A DNA stretch of 23,197 nucleotides from an uncultured Bacteroides sp. (lineage in GTDB: Bacteria; Bacteroidota; Bacteroidia; Bacteroidales; Bacteroidaceae). This document shows, piece by piece, positions 1 to 7,779 of this stretch. The notes below the pieces were generated by a model. That model saw nothing but the letters and a program-made list of their open reading frames with translations, searched no databases and was not told the origin of the DNA. The number at the start of each line of letters is the position of its first letter. Within the stretch, counting starts at the first letter, position 1. The stretch spans positions 1-23,197 of the forward strand of contig CAUHML010000046.1 in NCBI GenBank assembly GCA_959606905.1, written 5' to 3'. The translations under genes were made by a program, and so were the position numbers.

Positions 1-38
1 GCCATAAGAATAGTCAATATATAGATACCATGTTTCAT
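1..38 (-). CDS. N-terminus of an exported protein (partial)
   Basis: An ATG at 38-36 on the minus strand opens a frame that runs off the left edge and reads MKHGIYILTILM. The short basic start followed by a hydrophobic run looks like the beginning of a Sec signal peptide. A TATATTTG promoter element lies about 20 bp upstream, which supports a real start. Only 12 residues are visible, so the family cannot be named. Confidence 0.5.
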   Translation of the reverse strand, partial: MKHGIYILTILM

Positions 39-57
39 TGTCGTTCGTTTCTGATAA

Positions 58-65
58 CAAATATA
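58..65 (-). promoter_or_regulatory. Bacteroides -7 element for the left-edge gene
   Basis: On the minus strand this reads TATATTTG, matching the Bacteroides -7 consensus TAnnTTTG, about 20 bp upstream of the start at 38. I see no TTTG at the usual 19-21 bp further upstream; the nearest is only 12 bp away. The promoter call rests on one element plus its position. Confidence 0.45.
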
Positions 66-199
66 GAAGTTAGAAAACAAATCGAATCATACTTTTAGAA
101 CAAAAACAAAGGCATGAAAGGTTCTGTGAAACGATTGAAACTATTTTGCAAGTTTTGAGAGTTTAAGGTCAATAATAAACAGAAAAAGGAAGTTCTGAC

Positions 200-283
200 A
201 GGCGGCTTTTCCACATACACATGGATGCCAAGCTTCATCTCCTCTATACAAATCGGGAAATAACTATGATCGGGAGTCGCCAG
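200..283 (-). pseudogene. Fragment of a Gfo/Idh/MocA-family oxidoreductase
   Basis: Minus-strand translation gives ATPDHSYFPICIEEMKLG followed by a VYVEKP motif. This is the conserved central block of Gfo/Idh/MocA NAD(P)-dependent sugar dehydrogenases: TPDH, then AMxxGKHVYVEKP, where EKP carries a conserved lysine. Only about 28 family-like residues are present. The flanking translation does not resemble the family, so neither the Rossmann N-terminus nor the C-terminal domain survives. It is a relic rather than a gene. It lies beside, and opposite in direction to, an AraC relic at 318-437, which suggests a scar from rearrangement or deletion. Confidence 0.6.
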
Positions 284-317
284 GAATTTTCTACGAGATA
301 TTTTATCCCCACCCAAA

Positions 318-437
318 AATTTCATTAAAGAAATCATGTATCAAAGTGGGTTTATGAATAGATCACATTTCTATAAGGAGTGTACAAAGCGGATGGGAGT
401 GGCACCTAAAGACTACCGTTTGCATAATAAAAAATAG
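318..437 (+). pseudogene. C-terminal fragment of an AraC-type DNA-binding domain
   Basis: Plus-strand translation from about 318 to the TAG at 435-437 contains EIMYQSGFMNRSHFYKECTK and then MGVAPKDYR. This is the second helix-turn-helix of AraC/XylS regulators: the family pattern is A-x-x-x-G-F-x-(S/N)-x-S-x-F-x-(R/K)-x-F-K, then G-x-x-P-x-x-Y-R. Only about 37 residues remain, with no start codon or ribosome site of its own. In Bacteroides such a tail often ends a hybrid two-component regulator, but nothing of the rest is visible. It is read as a gene remnant. Confidence 0.65.
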
Positions 438-453
438 AAAAGCTACAAAGGTC

Positions 454-813
454 TCATATACTAGCAGCAATATCATTCCTGATCTGCTGAATTGCAAGAA
501 GCAATCCAGGTAGATGCACTTTTACTATTTTAAAAATTTCTTCGGGGTCAATAGATAAATATTCATGAGAAATAATATTGCGCAGTCCAATGATGCTCCT
601 CCATGGAGTACCGGCATAATTTATCAATAATTCATGATTAGTCAGGTTATCTATATTCTTAACAGTCTCACCTATGGTTTGCAAACGCATACAAGTCGCA
701 TCAAAAATATCCATCTTATCAGGAGAAGCTAAGAAATCATTTACAGAAATGACACTACCACATCTTTCTATAGTTGTATTAATACGTTCTTCTACAAAAA
801 AAAGCATATCCAA
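454..813 (-). CDS. hepT: HepT-like HEPN toxin (DUF86)
   Basis: 119 residues matching the HepT/DUF86 HEPN family. The motif RNIISHEY at residues 78-85 fits RX4HXY exactly, giving R78, H83 and Y85. In characterised pairs HepT is the toxin and its partner MntA neutralises it by adding AMP to the motif tyrosine; an RNase role has also been proposed for the HEPN motif. The gene follows mntA with a 10-bp gap, as expected for a co-transcribed pair. The full frame begins with TTG at 813; the first ATG is two codons further in, at 807, and no upstream ATG exists before the in-frame stop at 835-837. Length is near normal for the family and no residue appears lost. Confidence 0.85.
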   Translation of the reverse strand: MDMLFFVEERINTTIERCGSVISVNDFLASPDKMDIFDATCMRLQTIGETVKNIDNLTNHELLINYAGTPWRSIIGLRNIISHEYLSIDPEEIFKIVKVHLPGLLLAIQQIRNDIAASI

Positions 814-823
814 TATGTCAGCA

Positions 824-1117
824 TTAGATATAGATTACATCTTTCTCTATATGATTGCGAAATAAACTACGCATAATTGCGGTTAAAGACACGACATCCA
901 CTTTTGCATTAAAACGCTCTTCTAATGACTCTTTTATTTCCATTCGAGTAAAATAATCCGGATCTTGAAGCTTTACACAAATATCAATATCACTATCCTC
1001 TTTCTGCTCACCACGAGCCACAGAACCAAAAAGTCCCAACTTTTCAATTCCATATCTCTCCCCAAATTCTTCCTTAAAATTCCGGAGAATAGCGATTATT
1101 TCATCTTTTGTTTTCAA
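824..1117 (-). CDS. mntA: MntA-like nucleotidyltransferase antitoxin
   Basis: 97 residues of the minimal nucleotidyltransferase (MNT) type. GSVARG and then DID about residues 31-45 give the full GSX10DXD active-site motif. In studied MntA-HepT pairs this enzyme AMPylates HepT on the tyrosine of its RX4HXY motif and so blocks toxicity. It is first in the pair, 10 bp before hepT. The start must be TTG at 1117: the codons just upstream are CAA and TGT and then a TAG stop, and no ATG occurs before the catalytic motif. A weak start on the antitoxin may matter for dosage. I could not find a clear TAnnTTTG promoter upstream. Confidence 0.85.
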   Translation of the reverse strand: MKTKDEIIAILRNFKEEFGERYGIEKLGLFGSVARGEQKEDSDIDICVKLQDPDYFTRMEIKESLEERFNAKVDVVSLTAIMRSLFRNHIEKDVIYI

Positions 1118-1200
1118 TTGACACTATTGTTATAATGTAAATATTAAAATTTATATTGGAATTAGCAAGTTCTTAATCATATTTTGTAGTATCACTAATT

Positions 1201-1260
1201 AAAAAAAGATGCACAGGTCATCGAATTTTCATCGATCCCCTGTACACCTACTACTCTAAA
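1201..1260 (-). terminator. Dispersed hairpin repeat, copy A; terminator of the seven-gene operon
   Basis: TGCACAG at 1210-1216 pairs with CTGTACA at 1240-1246 (one mismatch), with an inner CGA/TCG pair. Read on the minus strand, the hairpin is followed by seven T residues (1207-1201), so it looks like an intrinsic terminator for the operon ending at 1333. It is one of three related copies here (others near 10729 and 14081). All have exactly 37 bp between the outer stem ends and a conserved flank CTACTACTCTAAA (1248-1260). Confidence 0.65.
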
Positions 1261-1332
1261 TTCTACTTCAAAACATAAATAGCCTAATTATGCTGCCGAA
1301 TCCATTATTAACAACCATGTTAGTTTTATCCA

Positions 1333-2619
1333 TCAAAAGTACAGAACATAATTACGTAAATAGTTCAGAAGTGCCCAGAACGCCATCATCATTGCCAATA
1401 CAAACAAAATGACAAGTCCGATTGCCAAAGCAATCCAATGTTGTGAATGATCATCAGAATATTCTTTATGACCATCATTAAACTTGTATATTGTCCGCAC
1501 TGTCTGCGCTCCTGCCAATAACCCGAACACTCCGGCAAAAATACCATTATGAATATTTCCACCGCCACGAAGTGCCCGCTTATCAATTAAAAATTGAGGC
1601 GTCCTGCTCGCTACCACATACAAACCGGTAGCTATTAAAGTAGAAAACATCATACCGACTCCCATCATCCAATACATCAAGATACCCACAATGACACCTA
1701 ACCAGATTAATTTCTTGGAACCATCAAAATGACGTTCTTCACCACTATTAATCACATCAGTCAATGAGTTTAAGCGTTCTATGACATCAGCATCAGTAGG
1801 ACACATACCGATAACCTGATCAATCAAAAGAACAGATTTCTTAATTTGCTTCATCTTTGTCGGCTTTCTGAATTCATCATCATCTGTTTTTTCAATCACC
1901 GTCCAAGTAGCAAATGCCTCATCCATCAGCTTCCACGCCTCCGTTATCTCTTCATCCGTCATTTTCTCCGGCATTCCGGCTGTAAGGCGTTTATTCAACA
2001 TTCCTTCTACCGTAAAAACCTCTTTATAACGTGCGCCCTTATACCATACAAAAAACATATGCCCCACAATAAATAAAACAACGGCAATATACAAAATCAG
2101 TTGGAGAACAGCCAATATCTTTACTCCCAAAGGAACTCCGTCATCCGCCGCAGCATCAGCTATTGCATCAGCTCCACTACCGCTTTTTACAAGTGTCAAT
2201 CCATTAAAGGCAGCATCTTTTCCGCCTTTATCAAGTCCGGAAAACGACAACTTATCATCTTTATAAACGACTTTGCATTGACCGGAAATCCCGGCATCAA
2301 CCTCCGGACGTCCGCCTACAAAAGAAAGAGTCAGTTCATTCCCGTTCATACTCTCGACGTAAAACTCATAAGTTGCCATCAAAGATTCCCTTCCACCGGG
2401 TTCCAGCATATTCACTTCCATAAATCCATTGCATCTGGCATTCTCATTATAAGGATTCAATTGCCAATTACCATCACAATTCAATGTGAACGCAACCTTT
2501 AAATCGCCTTCTTTATTTGCTCCTAGCCAGTCACCGCTAAAAACATCTTCCTGCGCAAATGCAGTCATCGAAATAACCATCATTACAATGGCACACAAAT
2601 ACTTTTTAATATTCTTCAT
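1333..2619 (-). CDS. Exported-domain polytopic membrane protein, unknown function
   Basis: 428 residues, last gene of the operon, 12 bp after the transglutaminase-like gene. I do not recognise a named family. It has a signal peptide (MKNIKKYLCAIVMMVISMTAFA, cut near residue 22). A probably extracytoplasmic beta-rich, lipocalin-like region spans about 24-150. A membrane segment lies about 166-192. A soluble, probably cytoplasmic, helical domain spans about 195-300. Further hydrophobic segments lie about 303-338, 355-372 and 395-420. It is the only clear inner-membrane protein in the operon, so it could anchor, energise or sense for the otherwise envelope-located products. That role is inference from context. 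Confidence 0.8.
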   Translation of the reverse strand: MKNIKKYLCAIVMMVISMTAFAQEDVFSGDWLGANKEGDLKVAFTLNCDGNWQLNPYNENARCNGFMEVNMLEPGGRESLMATYEFYVESMNGNELTLSFVGGRPEVDAGISGQCKVVYKDDKLSFSGLDKGGKDAAFNGLTLVKSGSGADAIADAAADDGVPLGVKILAVLQLILYIAVVLFIVGHMFFVWYKGARYKEVFTVEGMLNKRLTAGMPEKMTDEEITEAWKLMDEAFATWTVIEKTDDDEFRKPTKMKQIKKSVLLIDQVIGMCPTDADVIERLNSLTDVINSGEERHFDGSKKLIWLGVIVGILMYWMMGVGMMFSTLIATGLYVVASRTPQFLIDKRALRGGGNIHNGIFAGVFGLLAGAQTVRTIYKFNDGHKEYSDDHSQHWIALAIGLVILFVLAMMMAFWALLNYLRNYVLYF

Positions 2620-2631
2620 AATATAATAAAA

Positions 2632-4206
2632 TTAATATTTCAACACTTTGGCTGCCACGTTCTTAAATTGCGGCATAGCAAGCCCGATAGAAGCTCCAAT
2701 ATAAGTCGGATCACAAATTATGTACTTCTTTCCGCTTACAGTTATATAATCTCCGTCAATGTTTTCATCAAAACAGACCGCTGTTGCCATGTGATTGGGA
2801 TATTCCAACAATACAACATCAAGCCCCATAAGAGTACGTACCAAATAAGAGTATAACACAGCACGGTCTTCGCAATCGGAATAAGGATAGTAGAACAGCT
2901 CATCCACAAAGAAAGGCTTTTCATAACCAAACTGGTCACCATCTGTCTTATAATCAAAAGCTGTCTGCACGAAATTAATCAGTATATTAGCGGCTTCCGA
3001 TTGTTTTTTCCCTTGTACGGCAGCTTGCAATGATGGAAGCACCGTCTGTTGTACTTCCTGACTGACAGGAGCTCCCACATAGACAGAAAAGTCACATTGC
3101 GGATAATCCTTATAGAAGGAAATAAGTCCCGAATTTACTTTCGAGCAGACTTTGACGGATGGATAAGCTTTCGCTTGCAACGTTTTCTCCACGTAAGTTC
3201 CTGAAAAGGGTTGAGGAGCAGTGATATTCATATTTACCGGGTTCTTCGCATTGGCGAAATCACGGTTGTAAGTGTAAATAGAATTAGTTTTATCCGGGGT
3301 AGTATCAAACCTGTAATAGTTTACTCCATTCAAAGTAATAAAACAGGTAGCATAAATCATGTTACCCGAAGCATAGAATAAAGTAAGGCGGTTATCCATA
3401 CGCGCCACCTTAACCCTATATCCCGATTGAGAAAGGAGAAACATTTGCATAAGAGCTATTTCATCGGAATGAGTACTTCCACATAGTTCAGTAGCAACTT
3501 TCCTCGTCAACAGCAGATAACCATAGTCATTCAGGGCATTATCCTTTTTAAAAGCCAGACAGTCGTCTATCAAAGGCTGATAGTTGCTACGCGATAACGT
3601 CTCCCATCCGGCAGAAATATCTTTCTCTGCAATCCCTTTTAAAGTGAGCCGGTTCTTCAATGAAGCATTGACAACACAATCTTTACTGTAGAACGAAAAC
3701 TCTACACCGGAAAGTGAGCGTTTGGCCGGAACGGTTTCTTCAGGCTTCACTTCCGGTTTTATTTCAGGGAGCACCGCAGAATCCTTTTCCGGTTCTACAG
3801 CCACATCTTTACCTCCCGGTATAACCGGAACCGGTGTTTTCCCTTTTGAAGGAGAAAATGTCGCACTTGGAGTCACTGTCGGAATGGGGAGTCGGGTCAC
3901 CTCCCCTACTTTAACCTCTTGCGGTTTTGTTGCCGGCTTCTTATGGTCAAAGCTGACCGGTTTTACAGGCTCTGGTCTTTGAGGACGTACCACCGGCTTC
4001 TGCAAGTCATACTCTTTCCAGGTTTCTTTCAGAAATTCGGCAAATTCCTTATTCTGTTCGCTCACAAAATCATCAAACTCTTTTTGCTGCTGCTTCACAA
4101 AATCGTCAAACTCCTTCATGTCTTTATCTATTTGCGCAAAAAGACTAAACGGCAAACACAATGAAAAAACTACCATAGATAGTATTCGTATCCTATTTTT
4201 CCTCAT
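2632..4206 (-). CDS. Exported transglutaminase-like protein with hendecad coiled coil
   Basis: 524 residues from the ATG at 4206, which overlaps the upstream stop as ATGA and follows an AAGGAA ribosome site; a longer frame to 4251 would intrude far into the previous gene. A signal peptide ends near FSLFAQ. Three perfect-length 11-residue repeats follow (32-42, 43-53, 54-64, each starting EF), predicting an amphipathic helix. A Pro/Val/Lys-rich linker spans about 70-165. The C-terminal transglutaminase-like fold has a plausible triad: Cys445 (SDCEDR), His472 (YPNHMA) and Asp499 (CDPT). An earlier block at about 240-305 looks like a second, Cys-less copy of the fold. The substrate is unknown; a structural, peptidase or crosslinking role in the periplasm are all possible. 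Confidence 0.85.
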   Translation of the reverse strand: MRKNRIRILSMVVFSLCLPFSLFAQIDKDMKEFDDFVKQQQKEFDDFVSEQNKEFAEFLKETWKEYDLQKPVVRPQRPEPVKPVSFDHKKPATKPQEVKVGEVTRLPIPTVTPSATFSPSKGKTPVPVIPGGKDVAVEPEKDSAVLPEIKPEVKPEETVPAKRSLSGVEFSFYSKDCVVNASLKNRLTLKGIAEKDISAGWETLSRSNYQPLIDDCLAFKKDNALNDYGYLLLTRKVATELCGSTHSDEIALMQMFLLSQSGYRVKVARMDNRLTLFYASGNMIYATCFITLNGVNYYRFDTTPDKTNSIYTYNRDFANAKNPVNMNITAPQPFSGTYVEKTLQAKAYPSVKVCSKVNSGLISFYKDYPQCDFSVYVGAPVSQEVQQTVLPSLQAAVQGKKQSEAANILINFVQTAFDYKTDGDQFGYEKPFFVDELFYYPYSDCEDRAVLYSYLVRTLMGLDVVLLEYPNHMATAVCFDENIDGDYITVSGKKYIICDPTYIGASIGLAMPQFKNVAAKVLKY

Positions 4207-5210
4207 TTCCTTATTATATTTTGTTGTTCTGTTATCTGCCAATCCACACACAGCTTATTATTCCGTATATCTTTGATAAAGGGGAAAATGGACAAGACGG
4301 CGACAACCTTCTCCCGATACAAACCACAACCGGAATCAGTGCCACCATTAAAACGATCGTCCACCTGCTTGACATTTACATCAGAAAACGGATATAACAA
4401 CAGCGTCTTCACTAAAGAAGACATATAGGCATTCCAAAAGGCATTCCTCATATCCATCTTCTCCAATCCGTCCTGACCTCCGGAACCGGCATCTTCATAC
4501 CAACAGCCTTCTTGTGAAGAACAAATTTCAACTCCGTTCATATATGAAATTATTTGAGGAGATGACTGTGTTCCCTTAAGCTGAAACCATGACTGGTCTG
4601 ATTGCTCCCTACAACTATCCGATTCCAACAATAAATTGAATTTCACCTCTTCTTCCTCAACCCTTTCTTTCGTAAACAAAAGCATCAACTCACTAACGGA
4701 ATGATAAGAAAAATCGCAACTATCATTCGATGGAGTAAAAGATACCTCCAGAAATTTCTCTCCAAATATAGAAGTATATTCATGCTCAATCCGGTAAGAA
4801 ACATGTTGAACGGGATGTTCGATCACTCCCAGTACAAGCATTTTGTTTCTTTGGTCTTCGTATGTATTACTGGCAGTCTCCATGGTGGAAAAAACGTCCG
4901 AGAGAAGTCTCAATTGTACCCCTTGCTGCAATGAATACAGATAAGCCGCTCTTTGCAAAGCAAGCATCCTTGCAGCTTCGGATTTCATACAAGGATCAGA
5001 TATACCAACTACCCGGCCTTTCCGTTGAGAAGCAAACACCCATTCCGGCAAAGTCTCCCGCTGTCCCGGTCTCCAGTCATAAGATTGGTTATAAACTGTA
5101 TCAACAGGCATTGCCTGTGAAAACACATCAATACCGGGAGACAAAAGCAACTGGATAATAAAAATAACTACCCAATTATATCTTATATCCGACAAATTAA
5201 GTTTCATCAT
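4203..5210 (-). CDS. LPP20-like exported protein
   Basis: 335 residues. A hydrophobic N-terminal segment (about 12-30, ending VFSQA) serves as signal peptide or anchor. The sequence LPEWVF, then GISDP and a run of Ala-rich helix (SEAARMLALQRAA), follows the LPP20-type pattern (PxWV, G-x-(G/A), helix of repeated A). A beta-rich stretch ending FLEVSFTP completes that domain by about residue 170. The remainder matches nothing I know. Its stop shares 4 bp with the next start (ATGA), suggesting coupled translation with the transglutaminase-like protein. Family assignment is by pattern only. The start uses the first of two adjacent ATGs. Confidence 0.75.
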   Translation of the reverse strand: MMKLNLSDIRYNWVVIFIIQLLLSPGIDVFSQAMPVDTVYNQSYDWRPGQRETLPEWVFASQRKGRVVGISDPCMKSEAARMLALQRAAYLYSLQQGVQLRLLSDVFSTMETASNTYEDQRNKMLVLGVIEHPVQHVSYRIEHEYTSIFGEKFLEVSFTPSNDSCDFSYHSVSELMLLFTKERVEEEEVKFNLLLESDSCREQSDQSWFQLKGTQSSPQIISYMNGVEICSSQEGCWYEDAGSGGQDGLEKMDMRNAFWNAYMSSLVKTLLLYPFSDVNVKQVDDRFNGGTDSGCGLYREKVVAVLSIFPFIKDIRNNKLCVDWQITEQQNIIRK

Positions 5211-5278
5211 TCAATCTTCAAATAGTTGGGTAGTTATTAAAGAGATCATTACTATCCGCAATGTTTTAAACAAGCTGC

Positions 5279-5860
5279 TTATTGGGCGTTTTTACTCATT
5301 TCTTCTTCAAATACCTTTTTGAACTTTTCATATTCAAAGTCAATGCGCAATTTGTCATCATTCTTAATACGATTTGCCATAGCATTCATGATTTCCTCTC
5401 CTGCCAGTTCAAGAGAGACATATACTTTGTATTTACCATCAGGAGTCTTCATGGTTTTTTCACAAATTACACGCGTACCGCTCAATTCCTGTTCCACTAC
5501 CGTACGGGTCAATGATTGATAACGACTTTTGCTTTCATCATTTTCACCTTGCTGATAAGAGGAAACATAACTATCAGTTACCGATTTCACTTTTGCATTG
5601 ATAGCAGTAGCAATTTCAGCCCGGGCCTCCGTCATCGCTTTTTTCTTTGCAATAGACATATCCGTAGAAAGTCCCATCGAACTAGCTCTAAAATACTCTT
5701 TGTTCGTTTGAAATTCCGGTCCCGAACAAGGAACATTAATTTCTACGTCCTGTTGCACTGCCGGTTGCTGCACTGTTTGTGTTACAGGTTTTGAACTACC
5801 GCAACTTGTCATAACAGCAATGGTTAGCAATGCTGTTCCCAATAAATTAATTCTTTTCAT
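5279..5860 (-). CDS. LPP20-family lipoprotein (FlgP-like)
   Basis: 193 residues. The N-terminus MKRINLLGTALLTIAVMTSC is a lipoprotein signal with Cys20 as the lipid site, followed by GSSK. After a Gln/Val-rich spacer, the body (about 50-190) has the LPP20 pattern: FRASSMGLSTDMSIAKKKAM, Ala-rich helices, then GKYKVYVSLEL. LPP20-domain lipoproteins include Vibrio FlgP, an outer-membrane ring component around the flagellar motor, and Helicobacter Lpp20. Here no flagellar genes are visible, so the likely role is an outer-membrane partner of the CsgG-like protein encoded first in the operon. Gaps are 30 bp before and 68 bp after. Confidence 0.8.
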   Translation of the reverse strand: MKRINLLGTALLTIAVMTSCGSSKPVTQTVQQPAVQQDVEINVPCSGPEFQTNKEYFRASSMGLSTDMSIAKKKAMTEARAEIATAINAKVKSVTDSYVSSYQQGENDESKSRYQSLTRTVVEQELSGTRVICEKTMKTPDGKYKVYVSLELAGEEIMNAMANRIKNDDKLRIDFEYEKFKKVFEEEMSKNAQ

Positions 5861-5890
5861 TTCAAGTCTTTTTTAATGTTAATATATGAT

Positions 5891-7768
5891 TCATTTCAAG
5901 CCTCTCAACTTCACTATATTATTTTTGAAATCCTTCAATTGCAGCAGTGCCACAGATTGCAACTTACTTACCTCAATAACCATCTCCGTAGGCAGATCAG
6001 GCACAATGAGCGCAGTGACTCTGCGGTCATTGAACTTAGAACCCAGTTTGAGACTGACAATCGGAGATTCTTCACCTTTTTCGTTTATAACCGTCAGATT
6101 TCCATTATATAAGTCCACTTCGCAATCGTCAGCATTTGTATTCACAATCTTAAGATGTATCCTCGATTTGTCTCCCAAAGTTGCAAGTTTGTCAAATTCA
6201 ACAAAGACACCATCCAACCATTCAACCCGAATTGCCTTTTGATTCTCTGGTTTGGCGGACTTAACCGGAACCAAAGGAGCAGGAATAACTTCCGGCACCA
6301 CAACAGGGACAGATATAACCGGATCAGCTTCTTTTTCCGGTACGGAAGGACCGACTACCGGAACAGGAACATCCGGCAACATCTTCTGTCTTTCCGGAAT
6401 CTTTCCGGTTCTGTCGAATGTTATTTTCTTCAATTCACGTACAAACTCCCAGTTCAGCCGTTTTATCAATTCACGCGCCGCCATATTCTTGCCTTGAGAA
6501 GCGGACTTATTTTCAGGTACTAATGTCCGTTCATCATTAATAGAATAATTCAATAGGATTTGCCCCGTCCGGTTATTTTCTATTTTAATCCCCAACGTAG
6601 AAAAGAATTCGATGAAGTTGTACAGTTCACCCGGAACGGTATTGCCTTTACGACACTTATTATCCAATGTAACGATAATGTCGGCTTCAGAAGGAGATGC
6701 AACTACGTTAAAGAAATGATTGTTCAGCAAACTCTTCACAGTTCGTTCCACCGCCTCTATATCGCTCTGCGCACTTCTAACATAAGCAGAAGTCTGTGTC
6801 TGCGCCGTGTTGATAGTCAACGTTGCTCCGGGAAGAGAAGAAAGCATTTGTTTGAATAAAGCTGCATAACTTCCCTTCCGGAACAAGCTGAACACATCAT
6901 CAATTAATGAAATTCCAATTTCCTGCTGTGCCTGTTTAGAAGTAATATTGCGCACATAAAGAGCGGCAACTCCCGATTTGTCGGTGGGAGACATGGAAGA
7001 CAAATCTCCCGACCCGGAAACAAACTCGGCTTTCAACCGGATATTCCTTAACGGATTTCCATTACGGTAAACACCTATAGCAATAGGCTCCCTTATACCT
7101 TGAAACGGCGTGACTGAAACGGTTGCCGGATTCAGAACAATCGTTATTCCATCAAATACTCCAGCCAAAGCCGCATATAGTTCAGTCGCCAAATTAATTG
7201 TCTTTCCTTCGTAAGAGCAGAACAACTCCTGATTAAGCACCGGGCGTATAGCCTCCATTCCATTTGAGAATAATTCAATGGCAGTCATTAAATCTCCCTG
7301 TTGTAAAGTAATGTGTCCCTTATACCAAAAATCGAATCCGTTACGGATTGCCTTCTGACGACGTGCTTCCACCAAGGCCGCATAATCATCCTTATTCAGT
7401 TCATAATAAACCCAATACTCATTGTCACTTCGCCAGGAATCCACCAGACGAAAGTTCTCTATTTCCGCCCGGGCTTCTGTACGAATACTCTCTGCGAAGG
7501 TTTGTTTCACATTACCATCGTCCTCCAACGTATTCAACAAAGAATTAGCAGCAATCACCACTTGAATTTCAGATACAAGGTCAGACAAGGCGTTTTGCTT
7601 TGCCTTTTGCTGATAATCTCCTTCCGATATTTCAGCCATTCCTATTCCGATATAATTTAAACCACTAACAGGATGCTGTTTCACCCAGTCAGGACGGTTC
7701 GTTTGTTGACCGGAAAGCGGAAAGCAAAACCATGAAATCACAAGAATAAATAAAAGCCAATGTTTCAT
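5891..7768 (-). CDS. Large multidomain LPP20-type periplasmic protein
   Basis: 625 residues, ATG at 7768 with an AAGGAC ribosome site. A signal peptide ends near LSGQQ. An LPP20-type domain (about 25-140) opens with RPDWV and contains GIGMAEIS and an Ala-rich helix. Next come a TPR-like helical stretch (about 140-205), an Ig-like beta domain (about 210-290), and a region reading ADIIVTLD (about 310-455) of the kind found in outer-membrane assembly proteins. A Pro/Val-rich linker (about 460-505) and a C-terminal beta-sandwich (about 510-625) finish the protein. Domain borders are by eye and the middle domains are tentative. Gap to the preceding gene is 11 bp. Modular beta and linker architecture fits a periplasm-spanning scaffold. 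Confidence 0.8.
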   Translation of the reverse strand: MKHWLLFILVISWFCFPLSGQQTNRPDWVKQHPVSGLNYIGIGMAEISEGDYQQKAKQNALSDLVSEIQVVIAANSLLNTLEDDGNVKQTFAESIRTEARAEIENFRLVDSWRSDNEYWVYYELNKDDYAALVEARRQKAIRNGFDFWYKGHITLQQGDLMTAIELFSNGMEAIRPVLNQELFCSYEGKTINLATELYAALAGVFDGITIVLNPATVSVTPFQGIREPIAIGVYRNGNPLRNIRLKAEFVSGSGDLSSMSPTDKSGVAALYVRNITSKQAQQEIGISLIDDVFSLFRKGSYAALFKQMLSSLPGATLTINTAQTQTSAYVRSAQSDIEAVERTVKSLLNNHFFNVVASPSEADIIVTLDNKCRKGNTVPGELYNFIEFFSTLGIKIENNRTGQILLNYSINDERTLVPENKSASQGKNMAARELIKRLNWEFVRELKKITFDRTGKIPERQKMLPDVPVPVVGPSVPEKEADPVISVPVVVPEVIPAPLVPVKSAKPENQKAIRVEWLDGVFVEFDKLATLGDKSRIHLKIVNTNADDCEVDLYNGNLTVINEKGEESPIVSLKLGSKFNDRRVTALIVPDLPTEMVIEVSKLQSVALLQLKDFKNNIVKLRGLK

Positions 7769-7779
7769 ACGTCCTTGAT

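Noticed and set aside
3722..3982. Gly/Thr/Ser-rich plus-strand frame opposite the transglutaminase-like gene
   Set aside because: It is the antisense of the Pro-rich linker codons, with no ribosome site or promoter. The low-complexity composition is an artefact.
4207..4251. Longer N-terminus for the transglutaminase-like protein starting at 4251
   Set aside because: It would overlap the previous gene by almost 50 bp and bury the signal peptide. The ATG at 4206 has a ribosome site and a coupled ATGA overlap.
6252..6497. Thr/Gly-rich plus-strand frame opposite the 625-residue gene
   Set aside because: It mirrors the Pro/Val-rich linker on the other strand and has no independent support.
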